Shown here piece by piece: positions 9,554-17,684 of a stretch of 64,000 bases of DNA. A model generated the notes under the pieces. The model made no database searches, was not told the origin of the DNA, and saw only the letters and a list, made by a program, of their open reading frames with translations. The position numbers were made by a program, and so were the translations under genes. The DNA lies in assembly GCA_016716435.1 (NCBI GenBank), contig JADJWI010000004.1, forward strand, positions 62,001-126,000. Direction: 5' to 3'. This DNA comes from Acidobacteriota bacterium (GTDB taxonomy: Bacteria > Acidobacteriota > Blastocatellia > Pyrinomonadales > Pyrinomonadaceae). Every line of letters begins with the position of its first letter. Within the stretch, counting starts at the first letter, position 1.

Positions 9554-9678
9554 TGCCGCAAGCAGCGGTCGAAAAGGCCATCGAGGCTGCGCGAAGGATC
9601 CGCTTTTTGCCCAAGGTCGAGGACGGTTACTATATAACGTCAAGCAGGACCATTTCATTCATTTTTAACGCTGATTGA
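9554..9678 (+). pseudogene. Fossil TonB C-terminal domain fragment
   Basis: In the frame ending TGA at 9678 the sequence reads LPQAAVEKAIEAARRIRF, then about 20 residues ending ISFIFNAD. That is the typical last third of a TonB C-terminal domain (AxxAARxIxF...FxF). It has no start of its own and is fused to the dead murQ start. It differs from the intact TonB domain encoded downstream, so it comes from a second, lost gene. Confidence 0.65.
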
Positions 9679-9696
9679 TACAGGAATTCTAGAGCA

Positions 9697-10656
9697 ATGA
9701 AAATCTTTCCACAGATCCTTATTTTTATATTTGTTCTGGCCTTCGCTTTGTTCGGCCAGGTTGACCCAAATGCTGAAGTTAAGTGGTCGATCCTAGAACC
9801 GGGCGGCGACGCGTTTTCGGTCGAGACTCCGTCTGCCATGACCGTTAATCGGATGAAGATCGACAGCAAGCGAACGACCCTACTTTACGCGGGTGGACTT
9901 GAAAGACGCTACTTTTTCGTGGCTGTCGATTTTCCCGGTTCCGAAGGATTCTTCAGTGTCGTCGAACGCTTGATCGAGGAGTACGCTAACGCTGAGCCCG
10001 GTCCAATCGTTGAGGGAGCTACCAGCGAGTATCAATTCAAGGGGCTGGACAACTTTTACCATCACATAATCCAGACCAAAACGTCGGCGAAAATCTACAC
10101 TTTTCACGCCTTGAGCCCGAAAGAGAACGACCCGATGGTCACCCGGTTCGTTCACTCCGCGAAGATCGCCGGTAAAGACCTCTTGCCACCTCTGGAATCG
10201 GCCGCACAATTGAGACAGGAAGCGGAGGTGCCGAAGGTCGATAACGGATCCACGAATTCTTCTTCGGCCACCGCGGCTACAACGAACCCTTCAGGCAGCG
10301 GATCGGGTAGCGGGTCGGGATCCGGAAACGCACAAACGTCCATCGGACCGAGCGTCAAGCAGAACGCATCACATGCAGCCAAGGTTGAAGACAAGCCTTT
10401 CCGTATCAGGGCTACGCCGAGGCCCGAATATACGCGTTTTGCTAAAGCGTATTTTTTGAGCGGTGTCGTAGTGGTCCGGGCAACGTTTATGTTGGGCGGA
10501 ACAGTCGAGAATGTCGTTGTCGTCCGCGGTTTGCCTTTCGGCTTAACGGACGAAGCGATCAAAGCAGCAAGACAGATAAAGTTCGATCCGCCGACGAGAA
10601 ACGGTCAACCAGTTACTATCTCGCGTCCTATTGAATACAATTTCGTTGTTTATTGA
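9697..10656 (+). CDS. Exported TonB-family protein with Gly-Ser linker
   Basis: The 319-residue protein has a short signal peptide (ending ALFGQ). A roughly 140-residue domain of unknown type follows, then a Ser/Thr-rich linker with a (GS)5 repeat near residue 205. A TonB C-terminal domain ends it (RPEYTRFAKAYFLSGVVVVRA..., ARQIKFDPPTRNGQPV, residues 240-319). It has no classical TonB membrane anchor and may be periplasmic or outer-membrane associated. The stop overlaps the murQ ATG (TGATG), so the genes are translationally coupled. Its flanking direct repeats suggest it was inserted between murK and murQ. A role in energising or docking the local receptor is a guess. Confidence 0.75.
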   Translation: MKIFPQILIFIFVLAFALFGQVDPNAEVKWSILEPGGDAFSVETPSAMTVNRMKIDSKRTTLLYAGGLERRYFFVAVDFPGSEGFFSVVERLIEEYANAEPGPIVEGATSEYQFKGLDNFYHHIIQTKTSAKIYTFHALSPKENDPMVTRFVHSAKIAGKDLLPPLESAAQLRQEAEVPKVDNGSTNSSSATAATTNPSGSGSGSGSGSGNAQTSIGPSVKQNASHAAKVEDKPFRIRATPRPEYTRFAKAYFLSGVVVVRATFMLGGTVENVVVVRGLPFGLTDEAIKAARQIKFDPPTRNGQPVTISRPIEYNFVVY

Positions 10657-10690
10657 TGCTTCCGGTAACCGAACAAGAGAATCCGCGAAC
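10655..10690 (+). repeat. Direct repeat copy 2: start of the functional murQ
   Basis: This is the second copy of the 36-bp repeat at 9518-9553. It contains the real murQ start codon. Confidence 0.95.
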
Positions 10691-11558
10691 GGCCGGCATC
10701 GACGGGGTTTCTACGCTTGATGCTCTGCGGCTGATCAATGACGAGGACAAGCTCGTCGCACTTGCGGTCGAGCGTGTGCTGCCGCAGATCGCCGAAGCGG
10801 TCGATCGCATCGTCGAGCGGATGAAGGCGGGCGGCCGGCTCTTTTACATCGGCACCGGGACGAGCGGACGGCTCGGCGTGCTTGATGCCTCCGAGATACC
10901 GCCGACCTATGGCGTTTCTTATGACCTTGTTCAGGGCATCATCGCCGGAGGCTGGGATGCTCTCTACAAAGCGAGCGAGGCAAGCGAGGACGACCGCGAG
11001 GCGGGCATCCGCGATATCGAAAAACGCGGCGTCACCGGAAAAGATGCGCTCGTCGGCATCGCCGCCTCGGGGCGGACGCCCTATACCATCGGTGCGGTCG
11101 AGCATGCACGGGCGATGGGCTGCTTCACCGCCTGCATCGTCTGCACGCCCGATTCGGCAATTGAAAAGGCCGCCGAGGTCGCAATAGTCCCGGTCGTCGG
11201 CCCCGAGGCGATCACCGGTTCGACCCGAATGAAGGCTGGCACGGCTCAAAAGATGGTGCTCAACATGATCTCGACCGCCGCGATGATCCGGCTCGGCTAC
11301 GTCCGCGGGAACAGGATGACGAACGTCAAACCCTCGAACGAAAAACTCCGCGACCGCAGCCTGCGTATCCTTATGGCGGAAACCGGCCTCGACGAAGAGG
11401 CCGCCGCAAGCCTGATGGACTCAGCCGGCGGCGACCTCCGCGTGGCATTGGTGATGAAGAAAGCGTCGGTTGATCGAGAGGTTGCCGAAGGACTGCTTAA
11501 GCGGTCCGATTACGTGGTCGACAGGGCTTTAGGGCGCTTACCGGTAGTTCATGAGTAG
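10656..11558 (+). CDS. murQ: N-acetylmuramic acid 6-phosphate etherase
   Basis: The 300-residue protein carries the SIS sugar-isomerase fold with the MurQ signatures FYIGTGTSGRLGVLDASE and PTYG, IIAGG, GIAASGRTPY, and GSTRMKAGTAQKM. It cleaves the lactyl ether of MurNAc-6-phosphate to give GlcNAc-6-phosphate and D-lactate in the cytoplasm. The kinase upstream would supply the substrate and NagA would take the product. Length matches the family. The ATG at 10656 overlaps the stop of the TonB-family gene. Confidence 0.96.
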   Translation: MLPVTEQENPRTAGIDGVSTLDALRLINDEDKLVALAVERVLPQIAEAVDRIVERMKAGGRLFYIGTGTSGRLGVLDASEIPPTYGVSYDLVQGIIAGGWDALYKASEASEDDREAGIRDIEKRGVTGKDALVGIAASGRTPYTIGAVEHARAMGCFTACIVCTPDSAIEKAAEVAIVPVVGPEAITGSTRMKAGTAQKMVLNMISTAAMIRLGYVRGNRMTNVKPSNEKLRDRSLRILMAETGLDEEAAASLMDSAGGDLRVALVMKKASVDREVAEGLLKRSDYVVDRALGRLPVVHE

Positions 11559-11757
11559 GGTTTTGTCGGCCATCTGTTGCAGCCGTTTTTGCGGCCGAGA
11601 TCGAACGGCCAACGGTAATGAGGCAGTGTAGATTGCGGGCGACTGATCAGCGTGTTTCGGTTTTTGGATTGTGCATTTTGTGGTACTTCTGATGGTTTCA
11701 CTGTGGCTCGGGCATCCGAGTCTTTACGCTCGACCCCTCCGAGCAAGAATTTGAGTT

Positions 11758-12234
11758 ATGAGATACGCGACGATCCTCGTCTTTGCATTTGCACTCTTCG
11801 CCGGAACCGCAAACGGCTGTGTCGCCGTCGTCTCCGGGCTTCGAAAGCAGTTTCGTGAGGCAAATGTGATCTTCACAGGGCAACTGATCGAATTTGAAGA
11901 GCGGTCCAATGCAAATATTCCGGCCGAACTGCTGGAAGATTGGAAAACCCTTGCACCAGTCCGCTTTAAGATAGAGAGGTCATGGAAAGGGCAGCGCTCA
12001 GGGGAGTTAGTACTGTACATGAGCCCGATCTGTGACTGTCCAGTGCGGTACCTTTTGCCCAACAAGGGGGATACGCTACTTGTTTTTGCAGACAAGGACG
12101 GAATTGTCGATAGCTGCAATTATGGATATGTTCTAGAAATGAAGAACGAGAAGCAGGCCGGCGAGGCAAAATCGGTGATGAAGCGACTCGATTCTTTCTG
12201 GTTCCGAACCTGGGCACGGATCTATCCGTTTTGA
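11758..12234 (+). CDS. Secreted small protein resembling the TIMP/netrin-like (NTR) fold
   Basis: The 158-residue protein has a signal peptide ending near TANG, so that mature residue 1 would be the Cys of CVAVVSG. The pattern of a leading Cys, then F.EANVIFTGQLIE, then FKIERSWKG, then CDCPVRYLLPNKGDTLLVFA resembles bacterial TIMP/NTR-like domains. This is judged by eye only. Four further cysteines could form disulfides, so an extracytoplasmic place is likely. It overlaps the next gene by one base (TGATG). What it does inside a murein-recycling locus is unknown. Confidence 0.6.
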   Translation: MRYATILVFAFALFAGTANGCVAVVSGLRKQFREANVIFTGQLIEFEERSNANIPAELLEDWKTLAPVRFKIERSWKGQRSGELVLYMSPICDCPVRYLLPNKGDTLLVFADKDGIVDSCNYGYVLEMKNEKQAGEAKSVMKRLDSFWFRTWARIYPF

Positions 12235-12545
12235 TGAAAGAGAACGACCCTGAGATCTTGAATGCCGCTCTCGAGCTCGCTACTGAATGGGGCGAGAATT
12301 TTCACAAGCCGATCGGCGATCGGATGAAGGCGAGATTTCCCGGCATTACCGATGGTGAGATCGGCGAGGCCGAGGCGATCGCTAAGCGGGCCGAGAGTCG
12401 AATTTACGAGTTGGCCGAAATGGAAGAACGCGGCCAGCTATCAGAATCTGATATCACCCGCATCGCGGCCGAGGAATTTCCCTGGCTCGAAGCCGACCAT
12501 ATCGGCAGGCTAAAGAATATAGGAATGTATTACGCCCGGCGATAA
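12234..12545 (+). CDS. Small acidic helical protein of unknown function
   Basis: The protein has 103 residues, is acidic, and is predicted mostly helical by its Glu/Ala/Arg periodicity. There is no signal peptide or recognised domain. The ATG at 12234 overlaps the preceding stop, which argues for coupled translation and for a real gene. The symporter gene starts 6 bases after its stop. No function can be assigned. Confidence 0.7.
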   Translation: MKENDPEILNAALELATEWGENFHKPIGDRMKARFPGITDGEIGEAEAIAKRAESRIYELAEMEERGQLSESDITRIAAEEFPWLEADHIGRLKNIGMYYARR

Positions 12546-12551
12546 AACCAA

Positions 12552-14066
12552 ATGCAGACACTCGACCTCATCATCATCTTCGGCTATCTGTTCGGCATCA
12601 CCGCCTTCGGTATCTGGTATGCCGGAAAGCAGGAAACGACCGAGGACTACTTCGTCGGCGACCGCAACGTGCCGTGGTGGGCCATCTCGATGTCCATCGT
12701 CGCGACCGAAACGAGCACGATCACATTCATCTCGGTCCCGGGCATCGCCTACGCCCGCGGCGGAAATTTCGAGTTTTTGCAGCTCGTCTTCGGTTATCTG
12801 GTTGGCCGCGTGGTCATCTCGCTCGTCTTTATTCCGCTCTATTTCAAGGGCGAATTGCAGACGGTTTACCAACTGCTCGGCGATCGCTTCGGCGGCAAAG
12901 TAAAAATGCTCGCCTCCGGCCTGTTCGTCATAATGCGCAACATCGCCGACGCCATCCGGCTGCTGCTTACGGCTATCGTTCTCGCCGCGGTCTATACGGC
13001 ATTTAGCCCGACGACCGATCCGGCCTACGTCATCGTTGGCTCGATTCTGATCCTTGGCATCGTGATGATCATTTTCACCTTCTACGGCGGCATCGAGGCG
13101 GTAATTTGGATCGAGGTGGTGCAGCTTGTGATTTACGTTGGCGGTGCGGTCGCCGCGGCCGTCGTTTTGATCAACAGCATCGATGGCGGCATCAGCGGAG
13201 CCATCGAGCTCGGGCGGCAATACGACAAATTTGCCCTCTTTGATTTCAATCTCGATTTCGCCAAGACCTACACATTCTGGGGCGGCGTTCTCGGCGGCTG
13301 TTTCCTTACGATGTCCACCCACGGAACCGACCAGTTTCTCGTCCAGCGATATCTCTGCACCAACAAACCGAGTGCCGCGATCATGGCCCTGATGACCTCA
13401 GGTGCAGTAGTCCTCGGCCAGTTCATCGGCTTCCTTTTCATCGGCGTTCTGCTCTTCGCGTTCTACGCTCCGTATGGAATGGAAGGCTACGCGACGGCAG
13501 CACCGACCTTCCCGTTCACCGGCGGCGACAAGGTCTTTCCGAACTTTATCACCCAGCATATGCCGACCGGGCTTTCCGGTTTGGTCGTCGCAGCCATCTT
13601 TGCCGCGGCTCTTTCGTCGTCGCTAAATTCGATCGCCTCGACCGCGGTCAACGACCTCTATAAACCCTTTGCGAAAGATAAATCAGATAAGCAGTTGATG
13701 CGGATCGCCGGTATTTTGACGGTCGTGGTCGGCATTATTCAGATCGCCATCGCCATCGGGCTCAAGGACGCAAATAGCTCTGCACTCAGCATGGCACTCG
13801 CCGTCGCCTCGCTTATCAACGGCCCGATACTCGGCGTGTTTCTTGTCGGTAGTTTCCTTAAAAAAGCCCGCGAGGTCCACGCATTGACCGGAATGATCGT
13901 AAGTATTTTGGTGATGACATACGTCCTGCTTGCATCAAATGGATTCGTCCCGGGACCGGTCATCGCGTGGCCGTGGTATGCCCTGATCGGCAGTTCGATC
14001 ACAGTCGTAGTTGCGTTCATAACAACGCTATTCGTAAATAATGGTAATGATGAAGTTTCTAATTAG
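12552..14066 (+). CDS. Sodium:solute symporter (SSS family), probable amino-sugar importer
   Basis: The 504-residue protein has about 13 hydrophobic segments and the SSS hallmarks: DYFVGDRNVPWWAIS after the first helix, ETSTITFISVPG, and GTDQFLVQRYL. In Tannerella the MurNAc transporter MurT is an SSS protein encoded with MurK and MurQ. By that precedent this one probably carries MurNAc, GlcNAc or a muropeptide sugar across the inner membrane with sodium. It overlaps nagZ by 26 bases. Substrate is inferred from context only. Confidence 0.9.
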   Translation: MQTLDLIIIFGYLFGITAFGIWYAGKQETTEDYFVGDRNVPWWAISMSIVATETSTITFISVPGIAYARGGNFEFLQLVFGYLVGRVVISLVFIPLYFKGELQTVYQLLGDRFGGKVKMLASGLFVIMRNIADAIRLLLTAIVLAAVYTAFSPTTDPAYVIVGSILILGIVMIIFTFYGGIEAVIWIEVVQLVIYVGGAVAAAVVLINSIDGGISGAIELGRQYDKFALFDFNLDFAKTYTFWGGVLGGCFLTMSTHGTDQFLVQRYLCTNKPSAAIMALMTSGAVVLGQFIGFLFIGVLLFAFYAPYGMEGYATAAPTFPFTGGDKVFPNFITQHMPTGLSGLVVAAIFAAALSSSLNSIASTAVNDLYKPFAKDKSDKQLMRIAGILTVVVGIIQIAIAIGLKDANSSALSMALAVASLINGPILGVFLVGSFLKKAREVHALTGMIVSILVMTYVLLASNGFVPGPVIAWPWYALIGSSITVVVAFITTLFVNNGNDEVSN

Positions 14067-16212
14067 TTCTTTTCTCGTCCTAAACATTTCGCTGGCCTCC
14101 CTCGCTTTTGCCTCGCCGCAGGTAGTGACGGCACAGCCTTCGGCACGATTCGAGCCCTCGAAAAAGTCCTGGGATTGGGCCGATAGGACGCTCAAGAAAA
14201 TGACGACCGATCAGAAGGTCGGGCAGTTGATCCACGTCGGCATCAATGCCCGGTTTGCCAATCAGGACAGTTGGTTCTTCAAGGACCTGCGGCGGCACGT
14301 GACGGAAAACAAGATCGGCGGAATCATCTTTTTCGGGGCTCCGATCTATGAAACGACCCACATCGCCAACCGAATGCAGGAGGCGGCCAAGATACCGATG
14401 CTGATGTCGCTCGACGCCGAGACCGGCATCGGAATGCGGTTTCAGGACGCGACCAACTTCCCTTGGGCAATGGCCGTCGCCGCGACCGGCGAGCCCGAGT
14501 TTGCCCGTCGAATGGGCGCGATCACCGGCCGCGAGGCACGAGCCATCGGCATTCAGCACGTTTATGCACCCGTGCTCGACGTCAACAACAACGCCGATAA
14601 TCCGGTCATCAACGTCCGCAGCTTTGGCGAGGACCCCGAGGACGTTGCACGCTTCGGCGTCGCCTTTGCCCAAGGGCTTCAGAGCGAGCGGGTCATCGCG
14701 ACCGCCAAGCATTTTCCCGGCCATGGCGATACGAATGTCGATTCGCACCGCGGGCTTCCGATCATCGATCTCCCCAAGTCGCGGCTCGATTCCGTCGAGC
14801 TTGTTCCCTTCCGCCGAGCGGTCGAGGGCGGCATCGGCTCGGTGATGATCGCCCATATCGCGCTTCCGCAGATCGATGGCGAAGAGATCCGCCCGCTAAA
14901 GGAATACCAGGGCGGCGACGCCGAACCCGGCACCGAGATCGTCACCGAAAAGGCGACCATCCCCGCTACGCTTTCGCACAAAGTGCAGACCGAGATGCTG
15001 CGAAACGAGATGGGCTTCAAGGGCCTTATCGTCTCCGACGCGATGTCGATGAGCGGCCTGACGCTTTATTTCACACAGGAGGAAGCTGGCGTCCGCGCGT
15101 TCCTCGCCGGTACCGACATCCTCGAAAAACCAGAGAATGTTGACGCGATGATCCGCGGCCTGAAAGCCGCCGTCGCAAGCGGACGAATACCGATGGCACG
15201 GCTTGATGACTCGGTCCGCCGCCAGCTTGCCTGGAAGCACGCCGTCGGCCTGACCGAGCAAAAGATAACCCCGCTTGACCAGATCGACCGCATCGTCAGC
15301 GGTCCCGAAACGAACCGGCTGACCGATGAGATAGCACAACGTGCTATCACATTGGTGCGGCAGGAGGCGGGTGCAATGCCGGTCAATCGGGAAAAGAAGA
15401 TCGCGGTCTTTGGCATCTCGAATGGTTTTGATGGCCCCGCGACCATGGGCCCGTTTGCCGGCACGCTCCGCTCGGCGGGCCTCCGGTTCGGACAGGCATA
15501 TTTGCAGGAGAACTCGCTCGCCGAGCAGGCCGCCGCGGCCCGAAAGACCGTCATGGAAGCGGACACCGTGATCGTCGGGCTCTACGGCCGCGTTCGCTCG
15601 GGTGCGAGGAACAGCGTCGGCATTCCCGAGAACGGAGCCGCAATTCTCCGCGAGGCACTCGCGGCCGGAAAGCAGGTGATCGGGATCAGCTTCGGCAATC
15701 CGTACATTCTGTCGTCGTTCCCCGAGATGAAGACCTACGTCGTCGCGTACGGCGACATGGCAAGCCTCCAGCGTGCCGCCGCAAGAGGACTTCTCGGCCA
15801 GCAGCAGTTCACCGGAAAGCTGCCGATCAGCCTTCCGGGCTTACACCCACGCGGCTTTAATGCATCGCTCAACTTACCTAAACCGATTGCCCTTCCAAAA
15901 CCCAATTTTCCGCCTGCGGCCTTAGCTGTTCGGGCGAGGAGTGACGTTTTGGTAAACGTTTTGATTGATGAAAGCGGCATGGTCAGCGAAGCTACCGCGA
16001 TTTCAGGTCACCCGCTGTTGCGACAGGCAGCAGTGAATGCCGCTAAGGGTTCCAAGTTTCAAATCGATGATGAAACGAAAACGAAACAAATAACGATCAT
16101 ATATCGCTTTGCCGAAGAAGGTACGACTGACTCACCGTGCTGTGAAGGGTTTCCGTACTTGGTTACGATAGCTGCCCCGGACATCAGAATAGCTCCGGGA
16201 GGTGTCCATTAA
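14041..16212 (+). CDS. nagZ: Exported GH3 beta-N-acetylhexosaminidase (NagZ) with C-terminal TonB-like domain
   Basis: The protein has about 723 residues. A signal peptide is followed by a GH3 barrel with the NagZ loop KHFPGHGDT...DSH (from about residue 223, supplying the catalytic His) and the nucleophile Asp in VSDAMSM (about residue 333). A GH3 C-terminal domain runs to about residue 610. The last 100 residues (VRARSDVLVNVLIDESGMVSEA..., AAVNAAKGSKF, ITIIYRF) look like a TonB C-terminal domain, which is unusual for NagZ. It trims GlcNAc from muropeptides or chitin ends. Three in-frame ATGs (14041, 14047, 14050) are possible starts. The stop overlaps the lysA ATG (TAATG). Confidence 0.9.
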   Translation: MVMMKFLISSFLVLNISLASLAFASPQVVTAQPSARFEPSKKSWDWADRTLKKMTTDQKVGQLIHVGINARFANQDSWFFKDLRRHVTENKIGGIIFFGAPIYETTHIANRMQEAAKIPMLMSLDAETGIGMRFQDATNFPWAMAVAATGEPEFARRMGAITGREARAIGIQHVYAPVLDVNNNADNPVINVRSFGEDPEDVARFGVAFAQGLQSERVIATAKHFPGHGDTNVDSHRGLPIIDLPKSRLDSVELVPFRRAVEGGIGSVMIAHIALPQIDGEEIRPLKEYQGGDAEPGTEIVTEKATIPATLSHKVQTEMLRNEMGFKGLIVSDAMSMSGLTLYFTQEEAGVRAFLAGTDILEKPENVDAMIRGLKAAVASGRIPMARLDDSVRRQLAWKHAVGLTEQKITPLDQIDRIVSGPETNRLTDEIAQRAITLVRQEAGAMPVNREKKIAVFGISNGFDGPATMGPFAGTLRSAGLRFGQAYLQENSLAEQAAAARKTVMEADTVIVGLYGRVRSGARNSVGIPENGAAILREALAAGKQVIGISFGNPYILSSFPEMKTYVVAYGDMASLQRAAARGLLGQQQFTGKLPISLPGLHPRGFNASLNLPKPIALPKPNFPPAALAVRARSDVLVNVLIDESGMVSEATAISGHPLLRQAAVNAAKGSKFQIDDETKTKQITIIYRFAEEGTTDSPCCEGFPYLVTIAAPDIRIAPGGVH

Positions 16213-17684
16213 TGGCGTCGTGGCGAATTGACGATTTTCTTACCGTCCGCGATGGGCGGCTGCACATTGACGGCCACGACGCCGTCGCGCTTGCCCGCGA
16301 ATACGGCACGCCGCTTTTCCTCTATAGCGAGCCGCGGATCCGCCACAACATCGACCGGCTCAAGCGGGTCGGCGAGGCTGTCGGCTGCGGATTCAAGCTT
16401 TGTTATGCAGCGAAGGCGATGTCCACGCTCGGCGTCCTTCGTTCGGTGCGCGATGCGGGTTGCGACCTTGAGGTCAATTCGGGCGGCGAGCTTTGGAAAG
16501 CTTTGAAAGCCGGTTTCCGCGGCGACCAGCTAAATTTCAACGGCCTGAGCAAAGAGGCATGGGAGATCGAACTCGCGATCGAGAACGGCGTTTATGCGAT
16601 CCAGGTCGATTCGCTCTACGAGCTTTCGCTGATCGAAGAAACGGCCACGCGGCTCGGCAAAAAGGCGAACGTCAGCCTCCGGCTCGTCCCGGGCATCGAA
16701 TCGGCGACCCACTCCGGCCTGCAGACCGCAATGCTCACCTCGAAATTCGGAATGATGCCGGACGAGGCTTTCGGGGCTTTCGCACGATATAAAGACTCGG
16801 AACACCTGAACCTAAGCGGCATTCACCTGCACGTCGGCTCGCAAAACCCTTCGCCCGAGGTTTACACACAGGCGTTTGACGAGATGTTTGGTGCCTTGCT
16901 CCGCATCTATCGCGAGACCGGGATCCGGTTGCAGCACATCAATCTCGGCGGCGGCTTCCCGGTAAATTATCTCCGCGACGGTGCGCAGGCCGGCGACTTC
17001 CCCGCCGAACAACGCGAGATGTTTGCCGCCGACTTTGAGCCCGCCGAGGCGATGCGAGCCGCCTGGGCCGCGGTCCTCAAGAAAGCCGAAGCCGAAAACG
17101 TCGTCGATCTGCTCGAAGGCATTACGCTTCTCCTCGAACCCGGCCGCTCCATCATCGCCGACGCCGCCATCTGCCTGACCACGGTCCGCAATCACAAGGA
17201 ACGTCCCGTTCATCAAAGCTCCCCTCCTTACGAAGGAGGGGTGGCCGCCGCTTCGGCTGACGGGGTGGTTCTCGCATCTGACCACCGACCACTGACCACT
17301 GACCACTGGCTCCTAACCGACGCCGGCTTCAACATCCTGCTTTCGATGGAGACCTACAAATGGTACTACCATCTGGTCTCAGCCGAGCGTGCCGGCGAGC
17401 CGCACGAAACGCCCTACAAACTTGCCGGCCCGCTATGCGACGGCGGCGATGTCTATTTTGATATCGAGGGAGAAGGAAGGCTGCCTGACCACCGGCTCTT
17501 GCCCGAAAACGTCGAACCCGGCGAGGTGCTCGCCCTGCTCAATTGCGGTGCCTATTCGCTCGCCCAGGCCTCGCAATACAACGGCCGCTTCCTTCCGCCC
17601 GTCGTCATGACAAAGGCCGACCGCACCGCCGAACTCATCCGCCGCCGCGACACCTTCGAAGACCTCATCGCCAACGACCTTTGA
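16212..17684 (+). CDS. lysA: Diaminopimelate decarboxylase-like PLP enzyme with in-frame repeat insertion
   Basis: The 490-residue fold-type III PLP decarboxylase has the lysine of CYAAKA (Lys68), HVGSQ, GGGFPV, EPGRS and the C-terminal GPLCDGGD segment. It should convert meso-DAP to lysine, and the rest of the DAP pathway lies at 53-64 kb. Residues from about 334 to 366 (PVHQSSPPYEGGV...DHW) interrupt a conserved stretch. They are encoded by a palindromic repeat plus four 7-bp repeats that keep the frame. The insertion explains the extra length against the usual 420-460. Arginine or ornithine decarboxylation cannot be excluded. Confidence 0.82.
   Translation: MASWRIDDFLTVRDGRLHIDGHDAVALAREYGTPLFLYSEPRIRHNIDRLKRVGEAVGCGFKLCYAAKAMSTLGVLRSVRDAGCDLEVNSGGELWKALKAGFRGDQLNFNGLSKEAWEIELAIENGVYAIQVDSLYELSLIEETATRLGKKANVSLRLVPGIESATHSGLQTAMLTSKFGMMPDEAFGAFARYKDSEHLNLSGIHLHVGSQNPSPEVYTQAFDEMFGALLRIYRETGIRLQHINLGGGFPVNYLRDGAQAGDFPAEQREMFAADFEPAEAMRAAWAAVLKKAEAENVVDLLEGITLLLEPGRSIIADAAICLTTVRNHKERPVHQSSPPYEGGVAAASADGVVLASDHRPLTTDHWLLTDAGFNILLSMETYKWYYHLVSAERAGEPHETPYKLAGPLCDGGDVYFDIEGEGRLPDHRLLPENVEPGEVLALLNCGAYSLAQASQYNGRFLPPVVMTKADRTAELIRRRDTFEDLIANDL
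17221..17273. repeat. Palindromic REP-like element, copy 1, inside lysA
   Basis: A 9-bp perfect stem (CCCCTCCTT / AAGGAGGGG, loop ACG) is followed by a second hairpin around GCCG..CTTCGGC and the tail GACGGGGTGGTTCTC. A second copy lies at 34074-34124. The second hairpin differs between copies by changes that keep pairing (GCCG/CGGC here, TCACCG/CGGTGA there). The element is in frame within lysA. Confidence 0.9.
17279..17306 (+). repeat. Four tandem 7-bp repeats (TGACCAC) inside lysA
   Basis: TGACCAC, CGACCAC, TGACCAC and TGACCAC stand head to tail directly after the palindromic element. They translate as part of the extra lysA segment (SDHRPLTTDHW). Repeat number changes would shift the lysA frame. 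Confidence 0.9.
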
